A stretch of 64,000 bases of DNA from Pycnopodia helianthoides (taxonomy: Eukaryota > Echinodermata > Asteroidea > Forcipulatida > Asteriidae), in the NCBI GenBank assembly GCA_032158295.1, contig CM063262.1:4683394-4747393 (forward strand), in the 5' to 3' direction. The translations under genes were made by a program, and so were the position numbers. Under the pieces are notes generated by a model. That model saw only the letters and a program-made list of their open reading frames with translations. It made no database searches and had not been told where the DNA came from. Below are positions 1 to 10,065 of this stretch, piece by piece (position 1 is the first letter of the stretch; each line of letters opens with the position of its first letter).

Positions 1-285
1 AAGTACCACCATCAAGTCCCTCCACATCATCCACCCAACAACCAGCTACCACCCAAGGCCACAAGTACCACCATCAAGTCCCTCCACATCATCCACCCAA
101 CAACCAGCTACCACCCAAGGCCACAAGTACCACCATCAAGTCCCTCCACATCAGGCACCCAACAACACAACCAGCTACCACCCAAGGCCACAAGTACTAC
201 CATCAAGTCCCTCCACATCAGCACCCAACAACACAACCAGCTACCACCCAAGGCCACAAGTACCACCATCAAGAAAGACCCTCCT
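1..285. repeat. 62-67 bp minisatellite at window edge
   Basis: Repeat starts (AAGTACYACCATCAAG) fall at 1, 63, 125, 192 and 258, giving units of 62, 62, 67 and 66 bp. The last unit decays after about 274. The array continues beyond the left edge. All three plus frames are stop-free through it and rich in Pro, Thr, Ser, His and Gln. One frame stays open from base 3 to 626, another to the TAA at 355. It could be the 3' part of a mucin-like coding exon or simply a stop-free satellite; the sequence does not decide. Confidence 0.9.
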
Positions 286-325
286 CATCAGAAGTTGACA
301 TTTCCACCAAACCACTGGCCATCAG

Positions 326-560
326 GGCCCTACTTCATAGAGCTGATGAAGTACTAAAAGTAGTTATAAGTATTACGGTTACCAGCCAAAATACCATGTC
401 ACATGTACCATTTGCGACTGGTATCATGCTCATTTTCACTCAGCAGAAACTTTTTAAGCAATATTATCTGCTTGTGGACAATATTATCTGCTACCACGAA
501 AATGCATTTGCTATAATCAAAAATTACATTTTGCTTAGCAATTTTTTGTACACTGCTCAG
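326..560. mobile_element. B element, degenerate
   Basis: It starts with a form of GGGCCCAATTTCATAGAGCTG and contains the family signature ACCAGCCAAAATACCATGTC followed by CAGCAGAAAC and a TTAAGCAATATTATCTGC tract. The 3' inverted end is missing. The stop-free frame running to 626 crosses this element, so the C-terminal part of that frame is transposon sequence. Confidence 0.6.
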
Positions 561-688
561 CAGTTTTGTGTGTACTTCAGCTGCTCTGTGACACTGGTCG
601 TCTTATGGGTCACAACAACACTATAACCTTTTGAAAAAAATCCTCAGTATTGACATCTCATGAACTCCAAGGGTGTTGAGAATTTACA
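561..688. other. short unassigned spacer
   Basis: AT-rich sequence between the B fragment and the next element. Nothing recognised. Confidence 0.4.
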
Positions 689-1428
689 CAGGGCTTGAAA
701 TTTACACTGGACCTTGCAGGCCCCGGGCCAGTGATTTTAGCATTGGGCCAGTAAACAGATGACTGGACAAGTCTTGTGCTTTTTCATTCAGCCTCAAATG
801 AAGGGTATAGCCTACCTTTGGTAATTACTCCAAAAATGAATGACCGCAGAAGCTTACTTGGTTAAGAGCACAGGAGAGCTTGTTGATATTATAAAACATT
901 GTGAGAAACGACACCCATTGAAGTAATGCAGTTTTAGAGGAAGAGGTAATTTTTTCACCAAGAAATTTGAATCTAAGCCATCTGAAAGCATCTCAAAGTC
1001 CAGTGGTGTTGTGCTTTTTCATTCCGCCTTTAAAAGGGAGGGTATACCTTTGGTAATTACTCCAAAATTATGACCACGGACACTTACTTGGTAAAGAGCA
1101 CAGAAGAGCTGTTAATAGTATAAAACATTGTAATAAGGAACAACACCCTTTGAAGTAATGTAGTTTTAGAGAGAGAGGTAAATTTTTTTTTACAAGAAAT
1201 TTTAACCTAAGCCATCTCAAAGCATCTGAAAGCACTTAATTCTATGGAACAAGGATGTATTTTGTTTTCCTTTCATCATTTTCTTGCAACTTTGATGACC
1301 AACTGAGCCCAAGTTTTCACAGGTTTGATATTTCATGCATATGTTGGGATACACCAAGTGAGGATACTAGTCTTTGACAATAACACTTAATTGTGGGTCC
1401 AGTAAGCAAATTGGAGCTCCAAGCCCTG
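689..1428. mobile_element. J element (CAGGGCTTG ends) with nested H sequence
   Basis: The left end CAGGGCTTGAAATT and right end CCAAGCCCTG are J-family termini. The left arm carries the J signature GGGCCAGTGATTTTAG followed by GGGCCAGTAAAC, and the right arm carries GGTCCAGTAAGC. Between them lies H-family sequence, itself partly duplicated (776-1245). No clean target duplication is seen at the J ends. Confidence 0.65.
776..1245. repeat. 235-bp tandem duplication of H-like sequence
   Basis: Unit 1 is 776-1010 and unit 2 is 1011-1245. Both begin GTGCTTTTTCATTC and share, in order, the segments around GGTAATTACTCCAAAA, GAGCACAG, ATAAAACATTG and GAAGTAATG. They differ by scattered substitutions and small indels, so the duplication is not recent. 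H sequence continues to about 1390. Confidence 0.8.
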
Positions 1429-1510
1429 TCGTCTTATGGATTCGCTCACAACATTTGAGCCCTGTTACTGAGTCTCAACATGATTTTAGGTTTAACAAAG
1501 ACAAAATTGA

Positions 1511-1576
1511 AGAGAGCGGGACGTGAACCAGCGACTTTAATGTGCCTGCACTCTACCAACTGATCTATCCAGCCCT
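1511..1576 (-). mobile_element. S1 SINE head, tRNA-Lys-like
   Basis: On the minus strand the segment reads GGCTGGATAGATCAGTTGGT at the D arm and ends near GGTTCACGTCCCGCTC, matching the order and spacing of pol III boxes A and B. The anticodon stem is degenerate, so this is a tRNA-derived SINE head and not a tRNA gene. A related copy at 32706-32782 is better preserved. Confidence 0.7.
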
Positions 1577-1593
1577 AGTGTTGGCAGTCTCTC

Positions 1594-1822
1594 TATAGAT
1601 AGGTTGCAGTATGACGTAAATCGGCCATCTTTACGGGCAGTTTAGAACAAACAGTCGTGCGTTTCGTGTGAGAACGGCGTGCAGCACGCGCGCATTTCAC
1701 GAAACTCATTGCAGGATTGGTCAGTGAACAACGCGGCTGCGTTAATAAGTTGAGCGTTTGACGCACCTGCAAGCCAAAATGCAATTTGCCCGTAAAGATG
1801 GCGTCTACTGGGAACTATCTAT
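1594..1822. mobile_element. MITE inserted in S1 SINE
   Basis: A perfect 16-bp inverted repeat GCCATCTTTACGGGCA (1624-1639) pairs with TGCCCGTAAAGATGGC (1787-1802). Weaker outer pairing extends to TATAGATAG (1594-1602) and CTATCTA (1816-1822). The roughly 230-bp interval separates the tRNA-like head at 1511-1576 from SINE body sequence at 1826-1925; in the copy at 32575-32782 these parts are almost adjacent. No coding capacity is visible. Confidence 0.7.
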
Positions 1823-1825
1823 TTT

Positions 1826-1925
1826 GTCAATATCTTTGTTCGAGGATGCCAGTCAGGAGCCATTCAACCTGTAACTGCCACAAACACCAACGGATTACAC
1901 CCAAGTTTACGATACAACCTGGGAA
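1826..1925 (-). mobile_element. S1 SINE body
   Basis: It shares the segments GTCAATATCTTTGTTCG, GATGCCAGTCAGGAGCCAT and CACCCAAGTTTACGAT with 32580-32690, which lies on the opposite strand beside another S1 tRNA-like head. The order relative to the head is the same in both copies once orientation is corrected. Confidence 0.7.
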
Positions 1926-1955
1926 GCGGCAGCAGACAGATCACCTTAAGGGAGA

Positions 1956-2122
1956 TGCCTGGAATTACAGGGAGGCCACGGAGGCCAAGGCCTCTGTTGC
2001 CCCTGGTCTTGGCCTTGGTGCCCTTTCCAAACTTTCCCATAGACTTGAAGATTGTCCAATGGAAGTGCCCTTTACAAAATGAAAATGGCCTTGCCCTCTC
2101 CAAGATGAGATTCCATGCCTGA
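1956..2122. mobile_element. A element, diverged ends
   Basis: GC-rich repeat with the family order GCCTGGAATTACA, GGCCACGGAGGCCAAGG, GTCTTGGCCTTGGTGCC, CCAATGGAAGTGCCC, AATGGCCTTGCCCTCTC. Both termini have changed from CAGGCCTGG to forms of ATGCCTGG. Confidence 0.75.
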
Positions 2123-2228
2123 GGGGGGATGCAACTTTTCCATTTCTAATATCAAGTAATAAACCACAAGGTACATGTAGATTCTCTACATCACGTGACA
2201 AATGTAACAGTAGAGAGAGGTTTGAACA

Positions 2229-2591
2229 TTAAAGGGTGTGTACAACATTGGTAAGATTGAAAGTATAAAAAAGGTTCACAGATTTGCACATAACTTACAT
2301 GGTATAAAAATGGTCATGGTGGAAAACTTCCCTAGAAACATAATATCTGCTTGAAATGCTATAGTTTTAAGGAAATGAGTAAAACTATTATTAGTCTTTA
2401 TCACTGGTGATAACATCCGATGTTTGAAAACAGTGAAAACACATAATGGGTTTTTTCACTGTTTTCTCATGACTCCGAAGACCGATTGAGCTTAACATTT
2501 CACAGGTTTGTTATTTCATGTATATATGTATGTTGGGTCACAAAAAGTATGACTAGTCTTTGAAAATGACAAATGTTGTACATGTGCTTTA
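2229..2591 (+). mobile_element. TTAA MITE, D family, diverged
   Basis: Begins TTAAAGGGTGTGTACAACAT and ends near AATGTTGTACATGTGCTTTA, giving an inverted pair typical of D. The internal segment ACATAACTTACATGGTATAA matches other D copies. Confidence 0.65.
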
Positions 2592-2936
2592 TGTCTTTCC
2601 TGAGCTCAGGAAAAGAAGAAAAAAAAATCTTGACAAAAACAGGGACCACAACTAAGCATGACTGAATCAAAGATGTATTGTAAAACACTCATACAGGCAC
2701 CCAACCCAAATCCAAGGGAGTCAGGTTAGAAGTGCATTAAACCGATCGTGTCTGCACAGTGGTAACGAATAAAACAGGCAGCTTTTTGCATGGAACATTC
2801 TCGAAGACCGACAACGAGACACACATGAATGCTACATGTACATGTACATGCTCCCCACATTGTTTATCAACCTTAGAGCATGCAGACAACATTGGTACTC
2901 TGCACTTTATGTGACCCAAGGTAAACATGAAGTAAC
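2592..2936. other. unassigned spacer
   Basis: No gene or repeat recognised apart from a short ACATGTACATGTACATG run near 2835. Confidence 0.4.
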
Positions 2937-3345
2937 AAACCGGTGAGACCTCAAGCTCAATCGGTCATCGGAGTCATGAAAAAAAAAATAGCAAAAAACC
3001 ACCCCAAACCCTTACAGATTTTTCACTGATTTGAGACTCTGAAATCTCTGAAACCTTACTTTCTTCTCAAAAAAGAAGAAGAAGCTTTTAAAGCAAAAAT
3101 ATTGGTTGGTAAGCAGTTTGCAAACAGCCTATTTTATTTTCTCAAAAATATTTCAGGCACATTTTTCTGCTATGACCATCTCTACACCATGTAAGTTATG
3201 TGCAAATTTGTGCAGGTTTGTGTTTTTTAATGTGTTTAGAAAAGTTCCTCTCTCCATCAAAACGGTTCAGATCGTAAAACCCAAACTGGTACACTCTGAT
3301 GAGATTGGTCTACCTAGCCCAACAACATGAAAATCATTGCAATGT
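2937..3345 (-). mobile_element. degenerate D-like element with L fragment
   Basis: Reverse-oriented D landmarks (ACAAACCGGTGAGACCTC, CAAGCTCAATCGGTCATC, ACCATGTAAGTTATGTGC) are spread over this interval. A piece of repeat L (TTGGTTGGTAAGCAGTTTGC) lies at 3099-3120. Confidence 0.5.
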
Positions 3346-3350
3346 AACCT

Positions 3351-3692
3351 TTAAAGGCCCTGTACACTATTGGTAAGATCGAAAAACACAATGATCACAG
3401 ATTCACACATAACTTACATGATTTAAAGTAAGTAATGGTAGAAAGGGTTCCTTAAAATATTTCTGCCTAAAATGCTATCGTTTCTGAGAAACGAGTAAAA
3501 CAATAGTAATTATCGCGCGCGATAATTTGAAAAAACAGAAAACACATAAGAGCTCTTTTCACTATTTTCTTGTGACCTCGATGACCAATTGAGCTCAAAC
3601 TTTCACAGGTTTGTTTGTTCATGCATATGTTTAATCACACAAAATGTGGACACTGATTTTGAGCTGTTACCAAAAGTGTACAATACCTTTAA
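3351..3692 (+). mobile_element. TTAA MITE, D family, intact ends
   Basis: Bounded by TTAA at 3351-3354 and 3689-3692. Termini TTAAAGGCCCTGTACACTAT and the complement of GTGTACAATACCTTTAA pair imperfectly. A perfect 20-bp palindrome AATTATCGCGCGCGATAATT sits at 3508-3527. The right TTAA is shared with the next element. Confidence 0.85.
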
Positions 3693-4156
3693 AGGTAGGG
3701 TCATAGATTGATTTTTTTTTTTCATCGTAATGCTGATTCATGGGCAAAATTATAAAGAAAAATACATTAAAAAGTCACATGTGAACATCTGAATAGTGTG
3801 TCTACATGTCCGTGCTTAAAAAACAGCAAAAAACAGTCATGGTGTTTTCACACGAAAACATCTGCCGAAAACATCTACGTTTCGACAGGTGACGGCAGGT
3901 ACCCACTGCATCTCTGGCCGCAGCATTCGCGAAAGGACACCAACCCTCAGAAATCTGAGAAGCGATTCGTGCACGAACCGTTTCTCATATTCAAATGTTT
4001 TGGGGTTAAAAAAATTATCCAAACCATTTTCACTTCGAAGGGAATCCTTTCTCAAAACAGTTAAAGCTATCATCAGCTGCAGATCTTCTCACCAAGTAAG
4101 TTTTTATGGTCATTATTTTTGGAGTATTTACCAATCTATGACCCAACCTTTGAATA
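3689..4156 (+). mobile_element. TTAA MITE, G family
   Basis: Starts TTAAAGGTAGGGTCATAGAT at the TTAA that ends the preceding D element and finishes at CTATGACCCAACCTTTGAA, a decayed TTAA end. A central hairpin has arms GAGAAGCGATTCGT (3957-3970) and ACGAACCGTTTCTC (3972-3985), 12 of 14 paired. Other G copies are at 51426, 54138 and, interrupted, at about 30840-31524. Confidence 0.75.
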
Positions 4157-4830
4157 TTTCCAACCCCACCCAAAAAAAAGCACCCAATGCCCACCATAGG
4201 TTTTTCTACGGGTAGTTGCCCAATCGAAGTTCCGTTAGGAATTTACAATTTCCTTCGCGCCATTTTTCCCAAATGCAAACTTTGTTGCTGTGCTCGTTCT
4301 ACAAACGAGTTCAAGGTCTGGGAATAGTCTGGGTTGACATAATTGATTTGCAATGGGATGCAATCTTTACAGGGATTCTAAACTCAAAACTACCACCGAA
4401 CCATCGATATTCCAACGACACTGAAAATCTGGTTGTTCCTTTTTTTTCGTTTGAGAAATTTGGAAGAGGCTTGGATATGAAAAGCTAAATTTATTTACTT
4501 ATTTTTTTTGTGGGTGGGAAAAAGCAAGAGACCGTCGGACCCGGGGTTTTGGCCAGGATTATGAAGTGTCAAAGTTTAAAAAGAAGAGGGCATCAAATTT
4601 GCTCACCTTACAAAACTTTCACATACTAAATGAAAGATGAAGCCTGGTTTGTAGGTATCGCGTATGCCAATCGAAATCACATGAAATCACAATATGAAAT
4701 CACAACTCAATTCTGAGGACATTTCAACGAATTGTTCGTTGCAAAATTTGCATTGCATTCGCATGAAGTACGAACCGGGCTTTAGGGGATGAACAAATTC
4801 TAAACACAAGATACAGAGACTACCTCTCTG
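4157..4830. other. unassigned, possible K-repeat fragment
   Basis: No gene recognised. The phrase GGGTTTTGGCCAGGATT near 4542 resembles the start of repeat K (14223, 37185). The rest is unremarkable. Confidence 0.3.
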
Positions 4831-4831
4831 T

Positions 4832-5029
4832 AGAGCTGACACCACGTGCATCTCGCAATTAGGGGACATTTTGTCCAACAATCGGGGAGATTAGAATTAC
4901 ATTCAACATAAAAAGAGAACAAGTTTCCCCAAATCAGGGAGATTTTCAAATTTTGTTCATCAGAACATGGAAAGATTGGTTTATTTTCAGTGAACTTTCT
5001 GCAGAATCGGGGAGAGTTGGCAGCTCTGC
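4832..5029. mobile_element. I element
   Basis: Contains the family order AATCGGGGAGATTAGAATTA, ATCAGGGAGATTTTCAAATT, TTCATCAGAACATGGAAAGA and the right terminus GAGTTGGCAGCTCTG. The left terminus has mutated to TAGAGCTGACACC. Its right end is duplicated at about 5430-5485 by the tandem duplication described next. Confidence 0.75.
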
Positions 5030-5890
5030 CCTGTGACTTACAACCATGGACCCAACTCTAACATTACTGTTTTCAGACATGGTCCAGTTTTCCCAGAGCT
5101 ACTCAAGCACAAAAAGTAGCCTAAGCCCAACAACATTTTGCTGATCAGAATAAGATAACCAGCCAAAATACCCTGCCACATGTACTATCTGTATCCTGCT
5201 CATTTTTGCTCAGCAGAAAAAAACTGTGAAGCATTATTCAGTGTTTGCACAAGAAGTCCCTCAGATGACCAGAACAAGCTTACCAGCCAAAACACCATTC
5301 AACATGCCCTATCCGTGACTGGTTATCCTGCTTATTTTTTTGCTTAACAGAAAAATTGTTAAGCAACATTTGAAATTGGGCCAGTGTGTATCTGAATCTC
5401 TGAAGTCCACCTGCGACACAAAGGTTTTATTTTCAGGGAACTTTCTGCAGAATCGGGGAGAGTTGGCAGCTCTGCCCTGTGACTTACAACCATGGACCCA
5501 ATGCTAACATTACTGTTTTCAGACCAGGTCCCATTTTTGGACAGCTACTCAAGCACAAAAAGTAGCCTAAGCACAACAACATTTTGCTGATCGGAATAAG
5601 ATTACCAGCCAAAATACCCTGCCACATGTACCATCTGTGACTGGTATCCTGCTCAAAAAGAAAAAGTGGTTCGGCATTATTCAGTGTTAGAAGTCCCTCA
5701 GATTATCAGATGACCAGAACAAGCTTACCAGCCAAAACACCCTTCAGCATGCCCTATCCGGGACTGGTTATCCTGCTTATTTTTTTGCTTAACAGAAAAA
5801 TTGTTAAGCAACAATTTGCTTTGAAATTGGGCCCCCGGAGACCAGTGGGGTATCTGAATCTCCAAAGTCCACCTGCGACACAAGGGTTTT
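4978..5890. repeat. tandem segmental duplication, about 450-bp unit
   Basis: Unit 1 runs from about 4978 to 5424 and unit 2 from about 5425 to 5890. Each unit holds, in order, an I-element 3' end (TTCTGCAGAATCGGGGAGAG), TGACTTACAACCATGGACCC, B-element sequence with two ACCAGCCAAAA blocks, and CCACCTGCGACACAA. All three junctions carry a form of GGTTTTRTTTTC. The units differ by substitutions and by deletion of about 20 bp near 5650. Confidence 0.85.
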
Positions 5891-6870
5891 GTTTTCCCCC
5901 CCCCCCTTTTTTCCCCTAATCTTTAACCCAGATTCCTTCGAGCTGGTTGTGTTTTCCTCCCACAGTGCCAGATTGCAAGCTGCATGTCATGCTGCCGACA
6001 TAGATCATTCCTGTCTAGTTAGCAAGTCAAATCTACGTACGATGAGGGTGTACAGTGCGTGCGCAGTCAAGTGGGGGGGGGGGGGGTGAACCGGTCTGGG
6101 GGGCGATGTCTCTCTATGTGGACGCATATTCCACATTTTAGATGAGGACCAACAAAAAAACGCTATCCGGCATCTAGTATCCAGAGTACCCATGCTTTTA
6201 GCTGGTTGTCTTTTTTGAATTTTGATCACCCGACTATAATCTTTGATTTCCATGTAAAAGAGTCATAATCAGTGAGCAATTCTGTCCAAAATCTCAAAAA
6301 ATTGTGGAAAATTTGGATTTGCCATTTTCTAGTTCTAGCCCTAAAACCCAACATGTGCCCCCAACAGATACTTGTGACATTGATCCTTTGGCATATGAAG
6401 AAAATGTACACAGGGGGATTTCTTCTGAGAGAGGTAAAAATGACTGAATTCCTCATTCCGATGCACTGTGTTTCACAGCCTCAAAATGTTCCCACATTAA
6501 CTTGATCTGTTTCTAAAATGCAAAATCTTCACTTCATTTTCTCTCGACAGACTTCCTTTGACTCTAGAAGAGCTAAATACAGTCAACTTTTGGTAGCAAT
6601 TAGCCAGACAAAAAACAAGGTAATTTCTTCAAATTGGGTTGTTGATATCACACCTTAAATTTATATCTTTGCCATTGTCTGACTTTGCCATTTTCTTTCC
6701 AGGATAAATAATAATTTCACTTCAAACATCCAAACCTCATTGATATTCTACAATCTGACGTATTGCCGCCCTGCAAGTACAATTCCCATTTCTTGAAAAT
6801 ATATTTTTTGTTAAATTTGATTTCCTAGGACACTTTTTGAATCTATGGCATAGGCTTGGGCTCCATCAGC
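5891..6870. other. unassigned sequence
   Basis: Contains poly-C (5899-5907), a run of about 13 G at 6072-6086, and AT-rich sequence. Short frames here show no recognisable protein features. Confidence 0.4.
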
Positions 6871-7312
6871 CTGTTTGAAGCTCTGTACCAAATACTCAAG
6901 TTTTGGACAGAGCCCAGGATGGAGTCCACACCAAAGCTTCAGCCGGAACCCCAAGCCCCGGTTTCGAAACGGCCCCTAAACTACAAGCCACCACTGAACG
7001 ATGTTACAACGAAGAACGGAATCTGCACCACGCCCAACTGTTTGACACTCTGTACCGAAAGCTCAAGTTTTGGACAGAGCCTAGGCAGGGGCCCACGCAA
7101 AAGCTTCAGCCAGAACCCGAGCCACAGTTTTCCAAACGGTCCCTAAACTACAAGCCACCACTGAACAATGACACAACAAAGAACAGAAATCTGCACCACG
7201 CCCAACTGTTTGACGCTTCAGCCGGAGCCCAAGCCACGGTTTCCAAACGGCCCCTAAAACTACAAGCCACCACTGAACGATGTTACACCGAAGAACGGAA
7301 TATGCACCACTC
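6871..7312 (+). repeat. 167-bp tandem repeat with open frame
   Basis: Unit starts (CTGTTTGA...CTCTGTACC) lie at 6871, 7038 and 7206; the third unit lacks about 60 bp of the middle. Shared blocks are CTCAAGTTTTGGACAGAGCC, AAGCTTCAGCC, CCACCACTGAAC and TGCACCACGCCCAACTG. A plus frame stays open from 6903 to 7322 (139 codons) and its peptide repeats LHHAQLFD twice. With 167-168 bp periods the frame should shift between units, so repeated coding is not maintained. I treat it as satellite-like. Confidence 0.8.
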
Positions 7313-7640
7313 CCATAGCTAGTGCACTTCAACTGTCTGGCACAAAAAAGGTGCACTGTTTTAACCATTAGCTTCATTAATATGCGTCCTACATTTTATC
7401 TGCCAGACTAGACAATAAACTACAAAGTAAAAATGCTATAAAAATCAATCACTCAATCCAGTCGTTTCTCCCCCCTGCATTACTCCACTCTTTTTCTTTT
7501 TTATTGTTCTTCTCCATATGGCAGCTTGTGAATAAACCATCCGGATAAAATTGCATTTGAGATTTTTGTTTTGAAAGCTGACCAAAAAATCAGGATAGGT
7601 AACTACTGGAAATCGTTGTCTGCATTAGTTTCAATCTCCA
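7313..7640. other. unassigned sequence
   Basis: No gene or repeat recognised. Confidence 0.4.
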
Positions 7641-7755
7641 ACAAAAGACACAGCTAGGGTCAAACGTCAGGTCACTAACTTATTTTGGGGGGCATTTTTA
7701 TACCGTAGGTCCGTTTGGTTGGTGAGCAGTTTCTGCAACAGCTAATTCTATTTTT
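7641..7755 (+). repeat. L repeat fragment
   Basis: Carries the L landmarks CTAGGGTCAAACGTCAGGTC, CACTAACT, TAGGTCCGTTTGGTTGGTGA and CAACAGCTAATTCTATTTT. Better copies lie at 43165-43285 and 54717-54840. Element class unknown. Confidence 0.65.
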
Positions 7756-8131
7756 CTGGTTTCAAATCTGATCAGCTCACTGAAATTCAAACCACTAGCG
7801 TGCCTCCAGAGAAATATTTTTGTAGAAGTCAAGAAAATAACATTTGAAGATCCCCTTAGTTTCAATTGGCGCAATCGGAATAAGCCCTCAAAAGTACAAC
7901 AAAATCCCTGCTCAAAACTGTTTGTCATTGTTTTTCACTTGAAAAAAAAAACACAGGTTGGTTGGATGTGTGTTTATAGAAACAATAAAGGATGGAAATG
8001 AATTTACTCTTCTAAAAAACTATTAAATGATGTAATACTTTTAAAGTAATTAGTAGTCTTGTTTTTTTAGTATCCCATAAATATAAAAAAAATCTAGTTA
8101 TTTTTGACAGAATTGTGTTGAATCATATCCA
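7756..8131. other. unassigned sequence
   Basis: AT-rich; no feature recognised. Confidence 0.4.
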
Positions 8132-8235
8132 CAGAGCTGCCAACATTTGCATCAGGGAAGATTTTGTCCAACAATCAGGGAAATTAGAATTACATTGAAC
8201 AAAACAGGGGGAAAGATTCCATAATCAGGAAGTGA
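8132..8235. mobile_element. I element, 5' part only
   Basis: Left terminus CAGAGCTGCCAACATTTGCA is intact, followed by the AATCAGGGAAATTAGAATTA block. The right half is lost. Confidence 0.7.
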
Positions 8236-8358
8236 TGCCTCAAATGAAGCAGATAATGTTAGATCAATGTTCTCAATGGAGTTTTCAATGGCTTCTCCCG
8301 GCTTCCAACATGCAACTCTGTCATTGAAATAAAAAGGAGACTGACACGCCACCCATTG

Positions 8359-8714
8359 CAGGGCTCGCCCTTAACACTAGCCCGGCGTACACTGTCTAGT
8401 AAAAACTCCTGTGGGTAGTAAACACCACTTCTCAACTTGCCCTGTGGGCTACTAAAAAACTGTACAACCTACTTGTTTATAATGCTCATATTCTTCCTTT
8501 TCAGATGTAAATAATACATTTTAAACATGTGTTTATTTACTTATGAGTGTGTAAATGTAACTTCATTTGAACATACTGGTTGAGATCAGAAAGATATACA
8601 TTAATGACATTTCATGTTTTAAATATTGGCTACTAAAATTTGCTGGGGACAAGTAAAAGGCAATGTTTACTAGCCCGGTGGGCTACTTTACAAAAAGCTT
8701 AAGCGCAAGGCCTG
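8359..8714. mobile_element. 356-bp CAGGGCTCG-ended element, 5-bp TSD
   Basis: Termini CAGGGCTCGCCCTTAA and TTAAGCGCAAGGCCTG form an imperfect inverted repeat. CATTG occurs at both 8354-8358 and 8715-8719. Subterminal GTGGGCTACT and GGTGGGCTACT blocks flank an AT-rich centre. Termini and 5-bp duplication match J, but the body is different. Confidence 0.75.
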
Positions 8715-8719
8715 CATTG

Positions 8720-9004
8720 GGCGCGGAGGTCGGCCATTGAAAGAAGGCTGACCGATAACAATGGAACAGCACAGACGATCTAGAAGAGGCCGCTGGGTGT
8801 TTATTTGTTTTTGCTTTTTAATAAGATCTTGTCTTCCATTGTTTGGATTGAAAAACTGAATTTCCATTTTCAGTATATTTTTATTTAACCAAACACCCAC
8901 AATTTCAAAAAAATAAGTATCCACGTCTGATTTTAATGAATGGCCCCTTAAATAAAATTTCATTAAAAAAAGAAAAACTTTCTTTTTTAATTTAATGTTT
9001 GGTT
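8720..9004. other. unassigned sequence
   Basis: No gene or repeat recognised. A long minus-strand frame overlaps the end of the preceding element. Confidence 0.3.
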
Positions 9005-9170
9005 TCACCCTTTCGCCGATGTGTATTAAAAGCACTGTATACTCAGTACTTTCCCGAGCTCTGTGAACAAAATCCACAACAAATCACTCCGGTGGGATTC
9101 AAACCCACGACCTTTGCATTGCAAGAGCAGCTGTCTTACCACCAGACCACCGAGCTAGCCCCGATGGCTA
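9005..9170 (-). mobile_element. S2 SINE, tRNA-derived
   Basis: The minus strand reads GGTGGTCTGGTGGTAAGAC (box A region), then GTGGGTTTGAATCCCACCGG (box B), then a body with AAAGTACTGAGTATACAGTG. The copy at 26124-26285 has the same head and body. No CCA-bounded, fully paired cloverleaf can be drawn, so a functional tRNA gene is unlikely. Confidence 0.8.
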
Positions 9171-9413
9171 GAGGTAGTTCTTTCTCAAACCATGCATTAC
9201 AAAAAAACTAGAGCAAGCAAACTTTTTGCAAGTTGTCGTAATGAGACAGGGAAACAACACCTTCCCTATATGACCTAATTGTCGAAGGCTTATTATAATC
9301 AATTTAGCTTTTTAACCAGACATTCATTTTGAAGTCTCCCAATAGAATAGTGTTAAAATTTCCATCTTTAAAGGGAATGTATTTTATTTTTTATTTTTTA
9401 TGAGATATCGCCT
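9171..9413. other. unassigned spacer
   Basis: No feature recognised. Confidence 0.4.
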
Positions 9414-9735
9414 ACTTCACAAGGTCCGAACGGCCACTTAAGGTGAGGGCTACACTTATTGTGTAACTGATTTGGGCTGTTGACGCAAATCAACTGACAC
9501 CAGAGGCACGTTGCCACCTACTCCTGGGGCTGAAACAGGGTTACCCCCTTCACAGTCCGTAAGGATTTTAGGCATGGGTATCATCCACTGGGAACCTGGC
9601 TGGTAGAGCAGAATGCACTACCTTCCCAACTTTTCAAGGGCACAAGTGTCAAGACCGGGATTCAAACTCACACTGTGCTGCTGACAACACCAGAGCTTGG
9701 GTCCGGTGAACTAGACCACTCGGCCACGACACTGC
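9414..9735 (-). mobile_element. S3 SINE, Leu/Ser tRNA-like head
   Basis: The minus strand begins GTCGTGGCCGAGTGGTCTAG (box A) and has GAGTTTGAATCCCGGTCTTG (box B) about 50 bp on, followed by a body of about 240 bp. Related heads are at 18000-18240 and 33845-34065, all on the minus strand. Confidence 0.75.
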
Positions 9736-10065
9736 ACCTGTCACTACCTGTGTACTACTTTGGACTGATTTCCAAGCTCATACCTGCCTTTTAGTACATT
9801 TTTGTTTATCTAAATTATCTAAATTGTAAACAAACAAAAACAGCCTGGGCAGGGCTTGAATTAAATAAATTTAACATTTAAGTATACTTTCAATATAGGC
9901 TTAATAAAAAAATTGTATCAAGTATTGTTTTTGTTATAGGCTTTTTCTGTGACAAACTGCAATAAAACAACAACTTGGCGCTGGAAACTGTTGGCAGTCA
10001 CAACGATTCCAAAAGAATCAACCCCAGATTAGAACTGTTTTCAATTAGTTCCATCTTACCATTTC
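9736..10065. other. unassigned sequence
   Basis: AT-rich; nothing recognised. Confidence 0.4.

Noticed and set aside
8688..9077. 129-codon minus-strand frame.
   Set aside because: It overlaps the end of the 8359-8714 element and the SINE body; AT-rich, no domain.
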